From the NCBI GenBank assembly GCA_964542455.1, contig CAZIUC010000007.1:69100-133099 (forward strand): a stretch of DNA of 64,000 nt, read 5' to 3'. This DNA is from PFJX01 sp964542455 (GTDB lineage Bacteria; Pseudomonadota; Gammaproteobacteria; Burkholderiales; Thiobacillaceae). How positions within the stretch are numbered: the stretch's first letter is position 1; each line of letters starts with the position of its first letter. The notes under the pieces were generated by a model that was given only the letters and a program-made list of their open reading frames with translations, ran no database searches and was not told the origin of the DNA. Positions 54,101 through 61,837 of this stretch are shown in pieces. Position numbers and translations under genes: made by a program.

Positions 54101-56525
54101 CCGCGCCCTGGCGCACGGTTTCATGGAATACGCGCGGCAGTGGGCGGAAATGAACCCGGCAACGGGCCAGGCGAAGGACGAAAAAACGCGCGGCGTAAAT
54201 CTGTCCACCGTATTGGTCGGCACCGGCTACGCCGGCCTGAGCGTGGAATTGGGCATGCGCGCCCTGGCAGAAGCCCTGCGCCGCGCCAATCAAAGCCTGG
54301 CCCAGGCCGATATGAGCCTGCGCATCGGCAACCTGACCTTGTTCGAGGAAGAAGAATCGCGCGCCATCGCGGCCGCCAATGCCCTGCGCGAACTGGCGCG
54401 CGACCGCAAATATGCCGGGTTGCTCAGCTATGACGGCCGCATTCGTCTGGCGCTAGGCCGTTATCGCGGGCGCTGCGTGGATCAGGGCGGCGCCAATGGC
54501 TGGCAGCGCGTGCACATCACCGCCGGCAACAGCGGCGGACTGCGCTTCACCCTGCTGACCGACCGCGCCCGCAACGAGGTGGACGACGAACCTGATCAAC
54601 GCCAGGCGGTGGATGGCCTGATCCGCGCCTCCACCAGCAACGCGGCGGACCAGCCCGGCCTCTCGCGCGCCCTGTTCGAACTCATGGTGCCCAACGGCTT
54701 CAAGGAAGCCCTGCCCGATTTGCGTGGCCTCATTCTCGGCGTCGATGCCGTCGCCGCCGCCTACCCCTGGGAACTCATGCGCGACGAGGCGGAGCGTTAC
54801 GAACAACCCCTGGTGACCCGCATCGGCGTGGTGCGGCAACTGGCCTCGCCGCACGGCCGAAAAGGCGTCGCCACGGTCGAGGAACCGCGCGTGCTGGTGG
54901 TGGGCGACACCCAATCCGGCTTTGTCGAATTGCCGGGTGCGCAGCAGGAAGGGCGCATGGTCGCCGGCCTGTTCCAGGAGCGGGGCTATGACGTCAACCC
55001 GCTGATACGACCCGATGGCCAGACGGTGCTGGTCAACCTGTTCGACGGCCACTATCGCATCATCCACCTCGCCGCCCACGGCATGCTGGCGCGGGATGAG
55101 CAGGACGCCAGGGACGACAAACCTGGCGCGGAGGCCAAGCGTTACACCGGCATGGTGCTGGGGCCGAACACCATCCTTACCACGGCCCAGGTCAGCAAAC
55201 TGCGGCGGGTGCCGGAACTGGTCTTCATCAACTGCTGCCACCTCGGCAGCATGGCGGCGGATGTCCGCCCGCGCTGGGGTGAACTGGCCGCCAACCTGGC
55301 CACCGAATTCATAGAAATGGGCTGCAAGGCGGTGATCGCCGCCGGTTGGGCGGTGGACGACGCCGCGGCCGACACCTTCGCCGGGGCCTTCTACCGCGCC
55401 ATGCTGGATGGCAAGAAGTTCGGCGACGCGGTGCTGGCCGCGCGCGCCGAGACCTGGCAACGCCACCCCGGCAGCAACACTTGGGGCGCCTACCAGGCCT
55501 ACGGCGACGAGCGCTATCGTTTGCTGGCTGACCAGGAAGATGCCTGGCAGGCGCCGGATTACCTCCACGCCGGCCAGATCAGCGGCGACCTGGAGCGCCT
55601 GCAGGCCCGCATCGGCCCGGCCAACGCGGATGAACAGGCGCGATACCGCAAACAACTGGAGACTATCGAAAGCGCCGCCCGCGCGCGCTTCTTCAACCTC
55701 GCCGAAATTCGCGAACGCTTCGCCGCCGCCTGGGCCGACCTGGGCGACAGCGAACGCGCCATCGCCCATTACCGCGCCGCCCTGGCGCAGGAAGATGCCA
55801 CGTCCAGCCTGCACGCCCTGGAACAACTCGCCAACCTGGAAATTCGTCTGGGTGCTGAACGCATCGGCGAGCCGGAAGGCGAGCAACTCATGCAAACCGG
55901 CCTGCAACGCCTCGAAGCACTCCTCGTCCTCGGGGAAACCGTGGAGCGTTTGTCCCTGCTCGGTTCCGCCTGGAAACGCCGCGCCCACGCCCTGCGCCAG
56001 GGCAAGGCGAAGATCGGTGAAGTGCGCGCCGCGCTGGAACAAATGCTGGCGGCCTACCGCAAGGCCAGCGATCTATCCCTGCAAACGACCGGTGAGCGCG
56101 ATTACAACTCCACCCTCAACGCCCTCGACGGCGCCCTCCTGCTCGCCGCCCTCGGCAACCGCAAACCGCTGGAAGAACTGGCGTCGCAACGCGCCGACTG
56201 GCTCGCTGAAGCGGCGCGCAACGGCAATCGCCGCTTCGCCGGGGAACGCGACTTCTTCCATGCACTGGCCGAGCCGGAAGCGGCGCGGGTGGATGCCCTC
56301 TGGACCATGCTGGAAGGAGGAGAAACGCTCGACCAAGCCAAGGTGCGCGACGCCCTGGTCGCCCACTATCGCGACCTGTTCACCCGCCTCGGCAACAACC
56401 GAGCCCACGACTCCAGCACCCGCCAGTTGCAATGGCTGATCGACCTTCTGCCCAACAGTAAACGCGTCCTGAGAACCACCTTGCGGCAGTTGAAGGAAGC
56501 CATCGAAGCAGCGGGACCGGCATGA
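51123..56525 (+). CDS. 1800-aa multidomain protein: two serine-hydrolase modules, CHAT protease, TPR-like tail
   Basis: Domains in order: beta-rich N-terminus (1-130); first alpha/beta hydrolase with LLFLHGTASSTGGS and nucleophile box SHSRGG (Ser244); second hydrolase of the lecithin:cholesterol acyltransferase/PGAP1 type with MLPGIMGSHL and AHSMGG (Ser616); a segment (about 890-1060) resembling the N-terminal domain of M17 aminopeptidases (GAIVVGLGALGELKPG); and a CHAT caspase-like domain (about 1250-1475) with His1319 in LAAHG and Cys1372 in INCCHLG. The C-terminal 300 residues are helical repeats, TPR-like. The start has CAGGAGAG 5 bp before the ATG. No signal peptide or membrane helix is seen, so it is probably cytoplasmic. 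CHAT proteases act in bacterial cell-death and defence pathways; that role here is inference. No partner gene is adjacent. Confidence 0.9.
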   Translation: MSNPITLKLNAASLSSDSVAGWQAETYVLTSAARGGDQAPLPVELAPDDVLELELEDGTLLLVAAEDAERYLGGAISRGEGVAGEIQVGPTLRLSGQHLPLGPSRDGMGAWALKSLRVFKRGPAGMTALMAAGTFQDHQLDHRSGLQRLSTTTWGLTAIEKMPPSNEPALLFLHGTASSTGGSFKSLWGGEGAELDARAFLARAYGDRVYGYEHRSLTESPIANVLALLDTLPEGGRLHVVSHSRGGMLGELLARANRLNSDPFTEADIRRFLEHGKRTGRVGYEQDAESLRKLNQAMKQRSLRIERFVRVAGTARGTTLASGRLDRWASVMLNLIGKGLMAVPGLQPAAKGYDLLRGFLLAVVKERTDARVLPGLEAMMPDSPLVALLNAPDVAVDFPLHVIAGDYQGDGLLSWLGDCLSEAFYGGETDLVVNTPSMSGGAARPQGIWRKFLAGPKVTHFSYFQRKESAQPLLEALAGGNDSFERLTGPSRVELARGGKYTKPLPEGPIALMLPGIMGSHLALESDRIWFDPINMIAGEMARLNVNAVGVTPSGWMDVSYENFAQHLAQSHEVRPFAYDWRLSIVEAAEKFGKVLDDAMKDAAQRKQPLRIVAHSMGGLVARLAMKSRWDKFKAIPGSRLVQFGTPNNGSHSIAAVLMGRDAFVQKIERWFDWKHDMREFLDIVRDFPGVLELLPWPLRGGVAGDGLDYFDAQVWQAWADQDAENRDRKDRGMDMKFERAKGAGDGWPVPPTQRLLDAKSAILQVQAAPLDPDCTLYVAGSEKTPVAIRLRNGQVEIGWTDRGDGRVPWDTGIPPGVKVWYVDAAHGDLLGYEEAFDEYVTLLETGTCRLSTAQSGTRDAGAVRFTPAPLAVYTLYPSAEEVMAAAVGGRAPRKRIKATSIPTVIEVIHGSLAGADTPVLIGAYAHDPIGGSAGFLDQHLGGNLKRAQKMGRYPAQAGEAMVFLPASPQDKPGGAIVVGLGALGELKPGMLSRALAHGFMEYARQWAEMNPATGQAKDEKTRGVNLSTVLVGTGYAGLSVELGMRALAEALRRANQSLAQADMSLRIGNLTLFEEEESRAIAAANALRELARDRKYAGLLSYDGRIRLALGRYRGRCVDQGGANGWQRVHITAGNSGGLRFTLLTDRARNEVDDEPDQRQAVDGLIRASTSNAADQPGLSRALFELMVPNGFKEALPDLRGLILGVDAVAAAYPWELMRDEAERYEQPLVTRIGVVRQLASPHGRKGVATVEEPRVLVVGDTQSGFVELPGAQQEGRMVAGLFQERGYDVNPLIRPDGQTVLVNLFDGHYRIIHLAAHGMLARDEQDARDDKPGAEAKRYTGMVLGPNTILTTAQVSKLRRVPELVFINCCHLGSMAADVRPRWGELAANLATEFIEMGCKAVIAAGWAVDDAAADTFAGAFYRAMLDGKKFGDAVLAARAETWQRHPGSNTWGAYQAYGDERYRLLADQEDAWQAPDYLHAGQISGDLERLQARIGPANADEQARYRKQLETIESAARARFFNLAEIRERFAAAWADLGDSERAIAHYRAALAQEDATSSLHALEQLANLEIRLGAERIGEPEGEQLMQTGLQRLEALLVLGETVERLSLLGSAWKRRAHALRQGKAKIGEVRAALEQMLAAYRKASDLSLQTTGERDYNSTLNALDGALLLAALGNRKPLEELASQRADWLAEAARNGNRRFAGERDFFHALAEPEAARVDALWTMLEGGETLDQAKVRDALVAHYRDLFTRLGNNRAHDSSTRQLQWLIDLLPNSKRVLRTTLRQLKEAIEAAGPA

Positions 56526-56548
56526 AAGTTCCCATAGCGCCGCCAAAA

Positions 56549-56580
56549 GTAGGTCAGGTTGCGGCCTTATCGCTACCTGA
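56549..56580. repeat. Half element of the GTAGGTCAGGTTGC family
   Basis: GTAGGTCAGGTTGC, a short centre and GCTACCTGA match one half of the elements at 43397 and 61489. It lies 24 bp after the stop of the CHAT gene. Confidence 0.75.
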
Positions 56581-56648
56581 CTATTCACCTGTCCCCCCTT
56601 GAAAACGCTCTGTGCGCGTTGGGCGTTGATGAAGTTGGGGCATGAGTT

Positions 56649-56828
56649 CCCCCCTTTATCAAAGGGGGGTTAGGGGGGATTTCTACGGCCGGCAACTAGG
56701 CTTACGTCGCTAAATCTGATGAAGCCCCTGATAAAGCCCCTAAGCGAAGGACTAAGCCGCCAAAAGACGGCGGCCAAGTCCCTGCTTATACCCTTCGGTA
56801 CCCCTCACTCCCCCTTTGATAAAGGGGG
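56649..56828. repeat. KGG-family composite repeat (gene-free 56526-56908)
   Basis: Hairpin units at 56649-56682 and 56809-56828 enclose the module TCTGATGAAGCCCC near 56715, here expanded by an inserted palindrome (CCGCCAAAAGACGGCGG at 56758-56774), and CCCTTCGGTACCCC near 56790. It is the longest version of the composite. Nothing gene-like is seen in the interval. Confidence 0.85.
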
Positions 56829-56908
56829 AAGCCACTGCAACACGCGCTTTCACGTCAATCAACGGCCAACACGAGCAGCGCCTGTGAAAAAAATGGAAGA
56901 AAGGCCAC

Positions 56909-58246
56909 CTACCCACCCCGGCTGATCAGCCCTTTCCATTTTCCCGCCGCGCGCAGGATTTCGTTGCCGTCCAGGCTGAGGCAAACGCCGTTTTCCACGC
57001 GCAACTGGCCGCCCACCCAGACGTGGCTGACCTGTTCGCGGCCGACGCTGTAGACCAGGTCGGAGAGCGGGTCGTAGCAGGGCAGGCTGCCGGGATGGGC
57101 GAGGTTGATGGCGACGATGTCGGCCTGTTTGCCCGGTTCCAGGGAGCCGATTTCCTGGTCCAGTCCAAGCGCGCGGGCACCGGACAAGGTGGCCATTTCC
57201 AGCGCCTGGGCGGCGGGGAGGGCGGCGGGGTCGCCGGAGACACCTTTGGCGAGCAGGGCCGCCAGGCGCATTTCACCGAGCATGTCGAGGCGGTTGTTGC
57301 TGGCGGCGCCGTCAGTGCCGATGCCGACATTGACACCCTCCGCCAGCAGCTTGGCCACCGGGGCGAAACCGCTGCCGAGCTTGAGGTTGGATGCCGGGCA
57401 GTGCGCGACATGGCAGCCGTGGCTGCCCAGCCAGCCGATTTCCATGTCGTTGAGGTGCACGCCATGCACGGCGATCAGGCCGGGCGTCAGCATGCCGAGC
57501 GACTTCATGCGGGCGAGCGGGCGCACGCCGTATTGCTCGCGGCTCTGCTTCAGTTCGTCCTCGGTTTCATGGAGGTGGATGTGCACCGGCAGATCGAGTT
57601 GCTCGGCGTAGGTCATGATTTTTTCCAGGCCGCGGTCGCCCACCGTGTAGGGCGCGTGCGGCGCCAGACAGAAGGTCGCCAGCGGGTTGTCGGCATGGGC
57701 GTCGCGCATGGCCAGGCCTTTTTGCAGATAGCCATCGGTATCGGCGGCATAGCCGGTGGGAAAATCCACTAGGATCATGCCGGCGGCGATGCGCATGCCC
57801 GCCTGGGTGGCCGCTTCCACCGCGCCTTCGGCGAAGAAATACATGTCGTTGAAACAGGTGACGCCACCCTTGAGCATCTCCAGGCAGGCCAGCAGGGTGC
57901 CGTCGCGAACGAAATCGTGGCTGCCGTGGCGCGACTCGGCCGGCCAGATGTGGTGGTTGAGCCAGTCCATCAACGGCAGATCGTCGGCATAGCCGCGCAG
58001 CAGGGTCATGGCGGCGTGGGTGTGCAGGTTGATCAGGCCGGGAATCAGGACATGGCCGGGCAGATGTACGCGCTCGCGGCTGCTCCAGGCATCGGCCTCC
58101 GCGCTCGGCAGCAGCGCGGCGATGCGCCCATCCTTCACCAGCAAACTATGCCCGGCCAGCACCGCCCCGGCGGGCCGCACGGGAACGATCCAGCCGGCGT
58201 CGATGCGCAGATCGGCGCTGTGTGGGAGGTGGTCTGGTGTAGGCAT
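56909..58246 (-). CDS. mtaD: TRZ/ATZ-family amidohydrolase, MtaD-like (5-methylthioadenosine / S-adenosylhomocysteine deaminase)
   Basis: The 445-aa metal-dependent hydrolase has the metal motif NLHTHAAMTLLRG, the WLNHHIWPAE segment typical of MTA/SAH deaminases, LAPHAPYTVGD, HLHETEDE and GTDGAASNN with the catalytic Asp. It deaminates adenine nucleoside thioethers in methionine salvage and could act on related purine substrates. It is transcribed toward the CHAT gene. A decayed piece of a close homologue lies at 50790-50948 on the same strand. Confidence 0.92.
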   Translation of the reverse strand: MPTPDHLPHSADLRIDAGWIVPVRPAGAVLAGHSLLVKDGRIAALLPSAEADAWSSRERVHLPGHVLIPGLINLHTHAAMTLLRGYADDLPLMDWLNHHIWPAESRHGSHDFVRDGTLLACLEMLKGGVTCFNDMYFFAEGAVEAATQAGMRIAAGMILVDFPTGYAADTDGYLQKGLAMRDAHADNPLATFCLAPHAPYTVGDRGLEKIMTYAEQLDLPVHIHLHETEDELKQSREQYGVRPLARMKSLGMLTPGLIAVHGVHLNDMEIGWLGSHGCHVAHCPASNLKLGSGFAPVAKLLAEGVNVGIGTDGAASNNRLDMLGEMRLAALLAKGVSGDPAALPAAQALEMATLSGARALGLDQEIGSLEPGKQADIVAINLAHPGSLPCYDPLSDLVYSVGREQVSHVWVGGQLRVENGVCLSLDGNEILRAAGKWKGLISRGG

Positions 58247-58301
58247 GGCGGGTTCCGGCTGAACGATGGCGGAATGCTAGCGTAGGTTGGTTAGCGCGGA
58301 A

Positions 58302-58504
58302 CCCCCCTTTCTCAAAGGGGGGCAAGCGTGGAACCGGCGGGCCGTGGCTCCCCCCTTTCCCAAAGGGGGGAGCCACGCGCGGAACCGGCGGGCCTGTGGA
58401 ACCCCCCTTTCTCAAAGGGGGGGGCAGGGGGGATTTAGCGACGCTCGCACTCGCGCCACCCTTGGCGAAATCCCCCCCCAGCCCCCCTTGGAATAAGGGG
58501 GGAG
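58302..58504. repeat. Array of four KGG-family repeats (gene-free 58247-58559)
   Basis: Hairpins lie near 58302-58322, 58350-58370, 58402-58434 and 58470-58504, with GGAACCGGCGGGCC repeated between them. The first two lack the ATTT-side G-run. The remaining sequence to 58559 holds the ribosome site (CAGGAGA) of the next gene. Confidence 0.88.
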
Positions 58505-58559
58505 TCAAAGACCTCAATAAAATCCCGTAGCATTCGCCACAATACTTCAGGAGAAGTTC

Positions 58560-61448
58560 GTGGCCGCCAAGACCGAAACCGCTGTTTTCCCCATCGTCGC
58601 CCTGGGCGCTTCCGCCGGCGGGCTGGAGGCGTTCGAGCAGTTCTTTCGCAATGTGCCGCCGGATATCGGCTTGGCCTTCATCCTGGTGTCGCACCTGGAC
58701 CCCGACCATGTCAGTCTGCTCGGCGAAATCCTGCAACGCAGCACGGCCATGCCGGTGGTCGAGGTGCGGGATCAGGCGCGGGTGGTGCCCAATCATGTCT
58801 ATGTCATGCCGCCCAACCGTGACATGGCGATCTTCCACGGTGTGCTGCAACTCTCCGTGCCGGAGGCGCCGCGCGGACAACGCATGCCGATCGACGCTTT
58901 CCTGCGCGCCCTGGCCGAGGATCAAGGCGAGCACGCCATCGGCATCATCCTTTCCGGCACCGGTACCGACGGCACCCTGGGCCTGCGCGCCATTCTCGGC
59001 GCCGGCGGCGTCACCCTGGTGCAGGAGCCGGCCAGCGCCAAGTACGACGGCATGCCGACCAGCGCCATCCAGGCCGGCTATGCCAGCCAGGTGCTGGCGC
59101 CGGAGAACATGCCGGCCGCGCTGCGGCATCTGGCCGATCTGCCCGCGCCGCAACAACAGGCATCGATACCCGCCGGCGGCATGAACCGCATCCTGATGCT
59201 ATTGCGCGCCGGTACCGGCCACGATTTCTCGCTCTACAAGAAAAGCACTATCGGCCGCCGCATCGAGCGGCGCATGGCGCAGCACGACCTCAGCGACCAC
59301 GACATTTACGCCCGCTACCTGAAAGAGCATCCGACCGAGTTGCAGATCCTGTTCAAGGAACTGCTCATCAACGTCACCAGTTTCTTTCGCGACCCGGAGG
59401 CCTTCGCCACCCTCAAGCAGGACATCCTGCCGCAACTCTTTGCCGGCAAGCCGGAGGGCTATGTATTCCGCGTCTGGGTGGCCGGCTGCGCCAGCGGCGA
59501 GGAGGCCTATTCCATCGCCATCCTGCTGCGTGAGTTCATGGACGAGTGGAGGGAAAAGCAGCACCAGGAATACAAGATTCAGATCTACGCCACCGATCTC
59601 GACGACGATGCCATCGCCCTTGCCCGCGCCGGCCTGTATCCGCCCAACATCGCCGCCGATGTCGCCGCTGATCGCCTGCGTCGCTTCTTCGTCAAGGAAG
59701 ACGCCGGCTACCGGGTGAAGAAGGACATCCGCGAGATGGTGGTATTCGCCATCCAGAACGTCATCAAGGACCCGCCCTTCACCAAGCTCGATCTGCTCAG
59801 TTGCCGCAACCTGATGATCTACCTGGAGCCGGAGCTGCAACATCGCCTGCTGCCCGCCTTCCATTACGCCCTCAAGCCGGGCGGCGTGCTGTTCCTGTCG
59901 CCCTCGGAGAGCATAGGCAACCACCCGGAACTGTTCACCGCGCTGAACCGCAAGTGGAAGTTCTACCGCGCCATCCATACCGCCGCTTCCACTCGCGCGG
60001 TGATGGCGAGCGGCCTGTCGTGGACGGCGGACAGCGCCGGCAAGGGTGTGGAAGAAATCGTGAAGAAAACCAAGGAGACGAATTTTGCCGAACTCACCCG
60101 GCGCGCGCTGCTCCATTCCTATGCCCCCGCCTCGGTGCTCACCGACGACAAGGGCAACCTCTTGTTCGTGCATGGCGACACCGGCAAATACCTGCGTCCG
60201 GCGCCGGGCCAGGCCAGTCTCAATGTGATCGACATGGCGCGCGAGGGCCTGCAACCGCACCTGCGCGCCGCTCTGCTTGGCGCCGAGCCCAAGCCCACGC
60301 TGAACCAGGAAATCCTGGTCAAGACCAATGGCGACTTCCAGCCCGTCAGCCTCAGCGTGCGCCCGTTGCCCGACCCGGACGCCAGCCAGGGCCTGCTGCT
60401 GGTGAGCTTTCAGGATCTGGCTCACGACGTCGGAAAACCCGCCGCCGCCAAAGTGAAGCGCGGCAAACCTGGCGCCCCCGGCGACACCCCACCGCGCGTC
60501 GAGGAACTGGAGCGGGAACTCGCCTACACACGGGAAAATCTGCAAGCCACCATCGAGGAGCAGCAGGCCTCCAACGAGGAACTCAAATCGACCAACGAGG
60601 AATTGCAGTCCACCAACGAGGAACTGCAATCCACCAACGAGGAACTGGAAACCTCCAAGGAAGAACTGCAATCGGTGAACGAAGAACTGATCACCGTGAA
60701 TGCCGAACTCCAGGCCAAGATCGAGCAACTGGCCGGCATGCAGAACGACATGAAGAACCTGCTCGACAACATCAACATCGGCACCATCTTCCTCGATGCG
60801 CAGCTTCGGATTCGCCGCTTCACGCGCGAAGCGGCAAAGGCCTACCGCCTGATCGCAAGCGATGTCGGGCGGCCGCTGGCCGACATCAAATCCGACCTCT
60901 CGGGTGAAGACCTGCTGAGCGAGGCCAAGGTGGTGCTCGATACCCTGGTATCCAGCGAACACGAAGTCCACACCCCCGACGGCGCCACCTACCTGGCGCG
61001 CATCCAGCCCTACCGCACCCTGGACAATGTGATTGGAGGCGTGGTGCTCACCTTCAACGACATCAGCACACGCATCAAGGCCGAAGCGGCGGTGCAGGAG
61101 GCGCGGGAACTGGCCGAAGCCATCGTCGATACCGTGCGCGAACCCTTGATGGTGCTGGATGGCGACCTGCGGGTCGTTTCCGCCAGTCGCGCCTTCTATG
61201 AGCGCTTCAATACCACAGTCGACAACACCGTCGGACAGCCGCTGTACAGACTGGGCAATGGCCAGTGGGACATCCCGCAATTACGCGAACTGCTGGAGAA
61301 GATTCTGCCGCGCGACCAGAGCTTCAATGGCTATGTGGTGGAATACGATTTCCCCGCCATCGGCCATCGCAAGATATTTCTCAATGCCCGCAGCCTCGTT
61401 GCCAGGAATGGCGCCAATCCGATGATTCTGTTGGTGATGGAGGTGTAG
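58560..61448 (+). CDS. CheB-CheR-PAS fusion protein
   Basis: The 962-aa product has a CheB methylesterase domain (1-200, catalytic GASAGG Ser18, SGTGTDGTLG) without a receiver domain, and a CheR methyltransferase (about 215-490, VWVAGCASGEEAYSIA and LLSCRNLMIYL). Next is a linker, a long coiled coil of NEELQSTNEEL heptads (about 645-740) and two PAS domains (about 740-850 and 860-962). It ends without a kinase or GGDEF output, so it probably signals through methylation chemistry or a partner. The start is GTG with AGGAGA 6 bp upstream. Such fusions usually work in non-canonical chemosensory or two-component pathways; no kinase is encoded beside it. Confidence 0.94.
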   Translation: MAAKTETAVFPIVALGASAGGLEAFEQFFRNVPPDIGLAFILVSHLDPDHVSLLGEILQRSTAMPVVEVRDQARVVPNHVYVMPPNRDMAIFHGVLQLSVPEAPRGQRMPIDAFLRALAEDQGEHAIGIILSGTGTDGTLGLRAILGAGGVTLVQEPASAKYDGMPTSAIQAGYASQVLAPENMPAALRHLADLPAPQQQASIPAGGMNRILMLLRAGTGHDFSLYKKSTIGRRIERRMAQHDLSDHDIYARYLKEHPTELQILFKELLINVTSFFRDPEAFATLKQDILPQLFAGKPEGYVFRVWVAGCASGEEAYSIAILLREFMDEWREKQHQEYKIQIYATDLDDDAIALARAGLYPPNIAADVAADRLRRFFVKEDAGYRVKKDIREMVVFAIQNVIKDPPFTKLDLLSCRNLMIYLEPELQHRLLPAFHYALKPGGVLFLSPSESIGNHPELFTALNRKWKFYRAIHTAASTRAVMASGLSWTADSAGKGVEEIVKKTKETNFAELTRRALLHSYAPASVLTDDKGNLLFVHGDTGKYLRPAPGQASLNVIDMAREGLQPHLRAALLGAEPKPTLNQEILVKTNGDFQPVSLSVRPLPDPDASQGLLLVSFQDLAHDVGKPAAAKVKRGKPGAPGDTPPRVEELERELAYTRENLQATIEEQQASNEELKSTNEELQSTNEELQSTNEELETSKEELQSVNEELITVNAELQAKIEQLAGMQNDMKNLLDNINIGTIFLDAQLRIRRFTREAAKAYRLIASDVGRPLADIKSDLSGEDLLSEAKVVLDTLVSSEHEVHTPDGATYLARIQPYRTLDNVIGGVVLTFNDISTRIKAEAAVQEARELAEAIVDTVREPLMVLDGDLRVVSASRAFYERFNTTVDNTVGQPLYRLGNGQWDIPQLRELLEKILPRDQSFNGYVVEYDFPAIGHRKIFLNARSLVARNGANPMILLVMEV

Positions 61449-61488
61449 GCGAAAGCGGCTTGATGGCACCTGGTTACACGCGCCTGGC

Positions 61489-61590
61489 GTAGGTCAGGTT
61501 GGCGCGCGGCGACTACCTGACGTTTGTTCCGTCTATCTGGAAGCTTGAGGGTGGACCGTCAGGGTGCGATAAAGACGCAACCTGACCTAC
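61489..61590. repeat. GTAGGTCAGGTTG-family MITE-like element (in gene-free 61449-61837)
   Basis: The 102-bp element has outer arms GTAGGTCAGGTTG / CAACCTGACCTAC and inner arms CTACCTGACG / CGTCAGGGTG, with the same layout as 43397-43492. The rest of the interval contains the promoter at 61694-61720. Confidence 0.9.
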
Positions 61591-61693
61591 AGGGGGGCCG
61601 CATCAGATCAACAAATTCCTCTCCCATGCCGCTGTGCTGGGTCCATGGCATCAGGGGAGCGCGCCGCCCGCTCAAAGAAAACCCCACTACTCC

Positions 61694-61720
61694 TATAGTT
61701 TTCCGCGTTCCGGCCGATAA
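61694..61720 (+). promoter_or_regulatory. Sigma-28 (FliA)-type promoter of the PAS/HD-GYP gene
   Basis: TATAGTTT (61694-61701), 11 bp, then a perfect GCCGATAA (61713-61720). This is 7/8 and 8/8 against the FliA consensus with exact spacing, the best of the three such sites in the window, 117 bp before the ATG. Confidence 0.75.
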
Positions 61721-61837
61721 TTCGAGTGAGTGATGGATTGCCAGCCTGAATCTAAATAGCTTGGTAAATAAGTGAAAAGTGCGGCATTCCCTCTTCAGTG
61801 CGGCTTCCTGCAGACTGGCCTTCAGTAAGGGATTTGT

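Noticed and set aside
51126..54293. A 1055-codon open frame antisense to the CHAT gene
   Set aside because: It is Arg/His/Gln-rich shadow sequence of a high-GC gene with no recognisable domain; the sense frame contains all catalytic motifs.
58513..58545. Possible sigma-28 promoter before the CheB-CheR gene (TAAA and GCCACAAT)
   Set aside because: Spacing is one base short and the -10 matches only 4 of 8 positions, much weaker than the three accepted sites.
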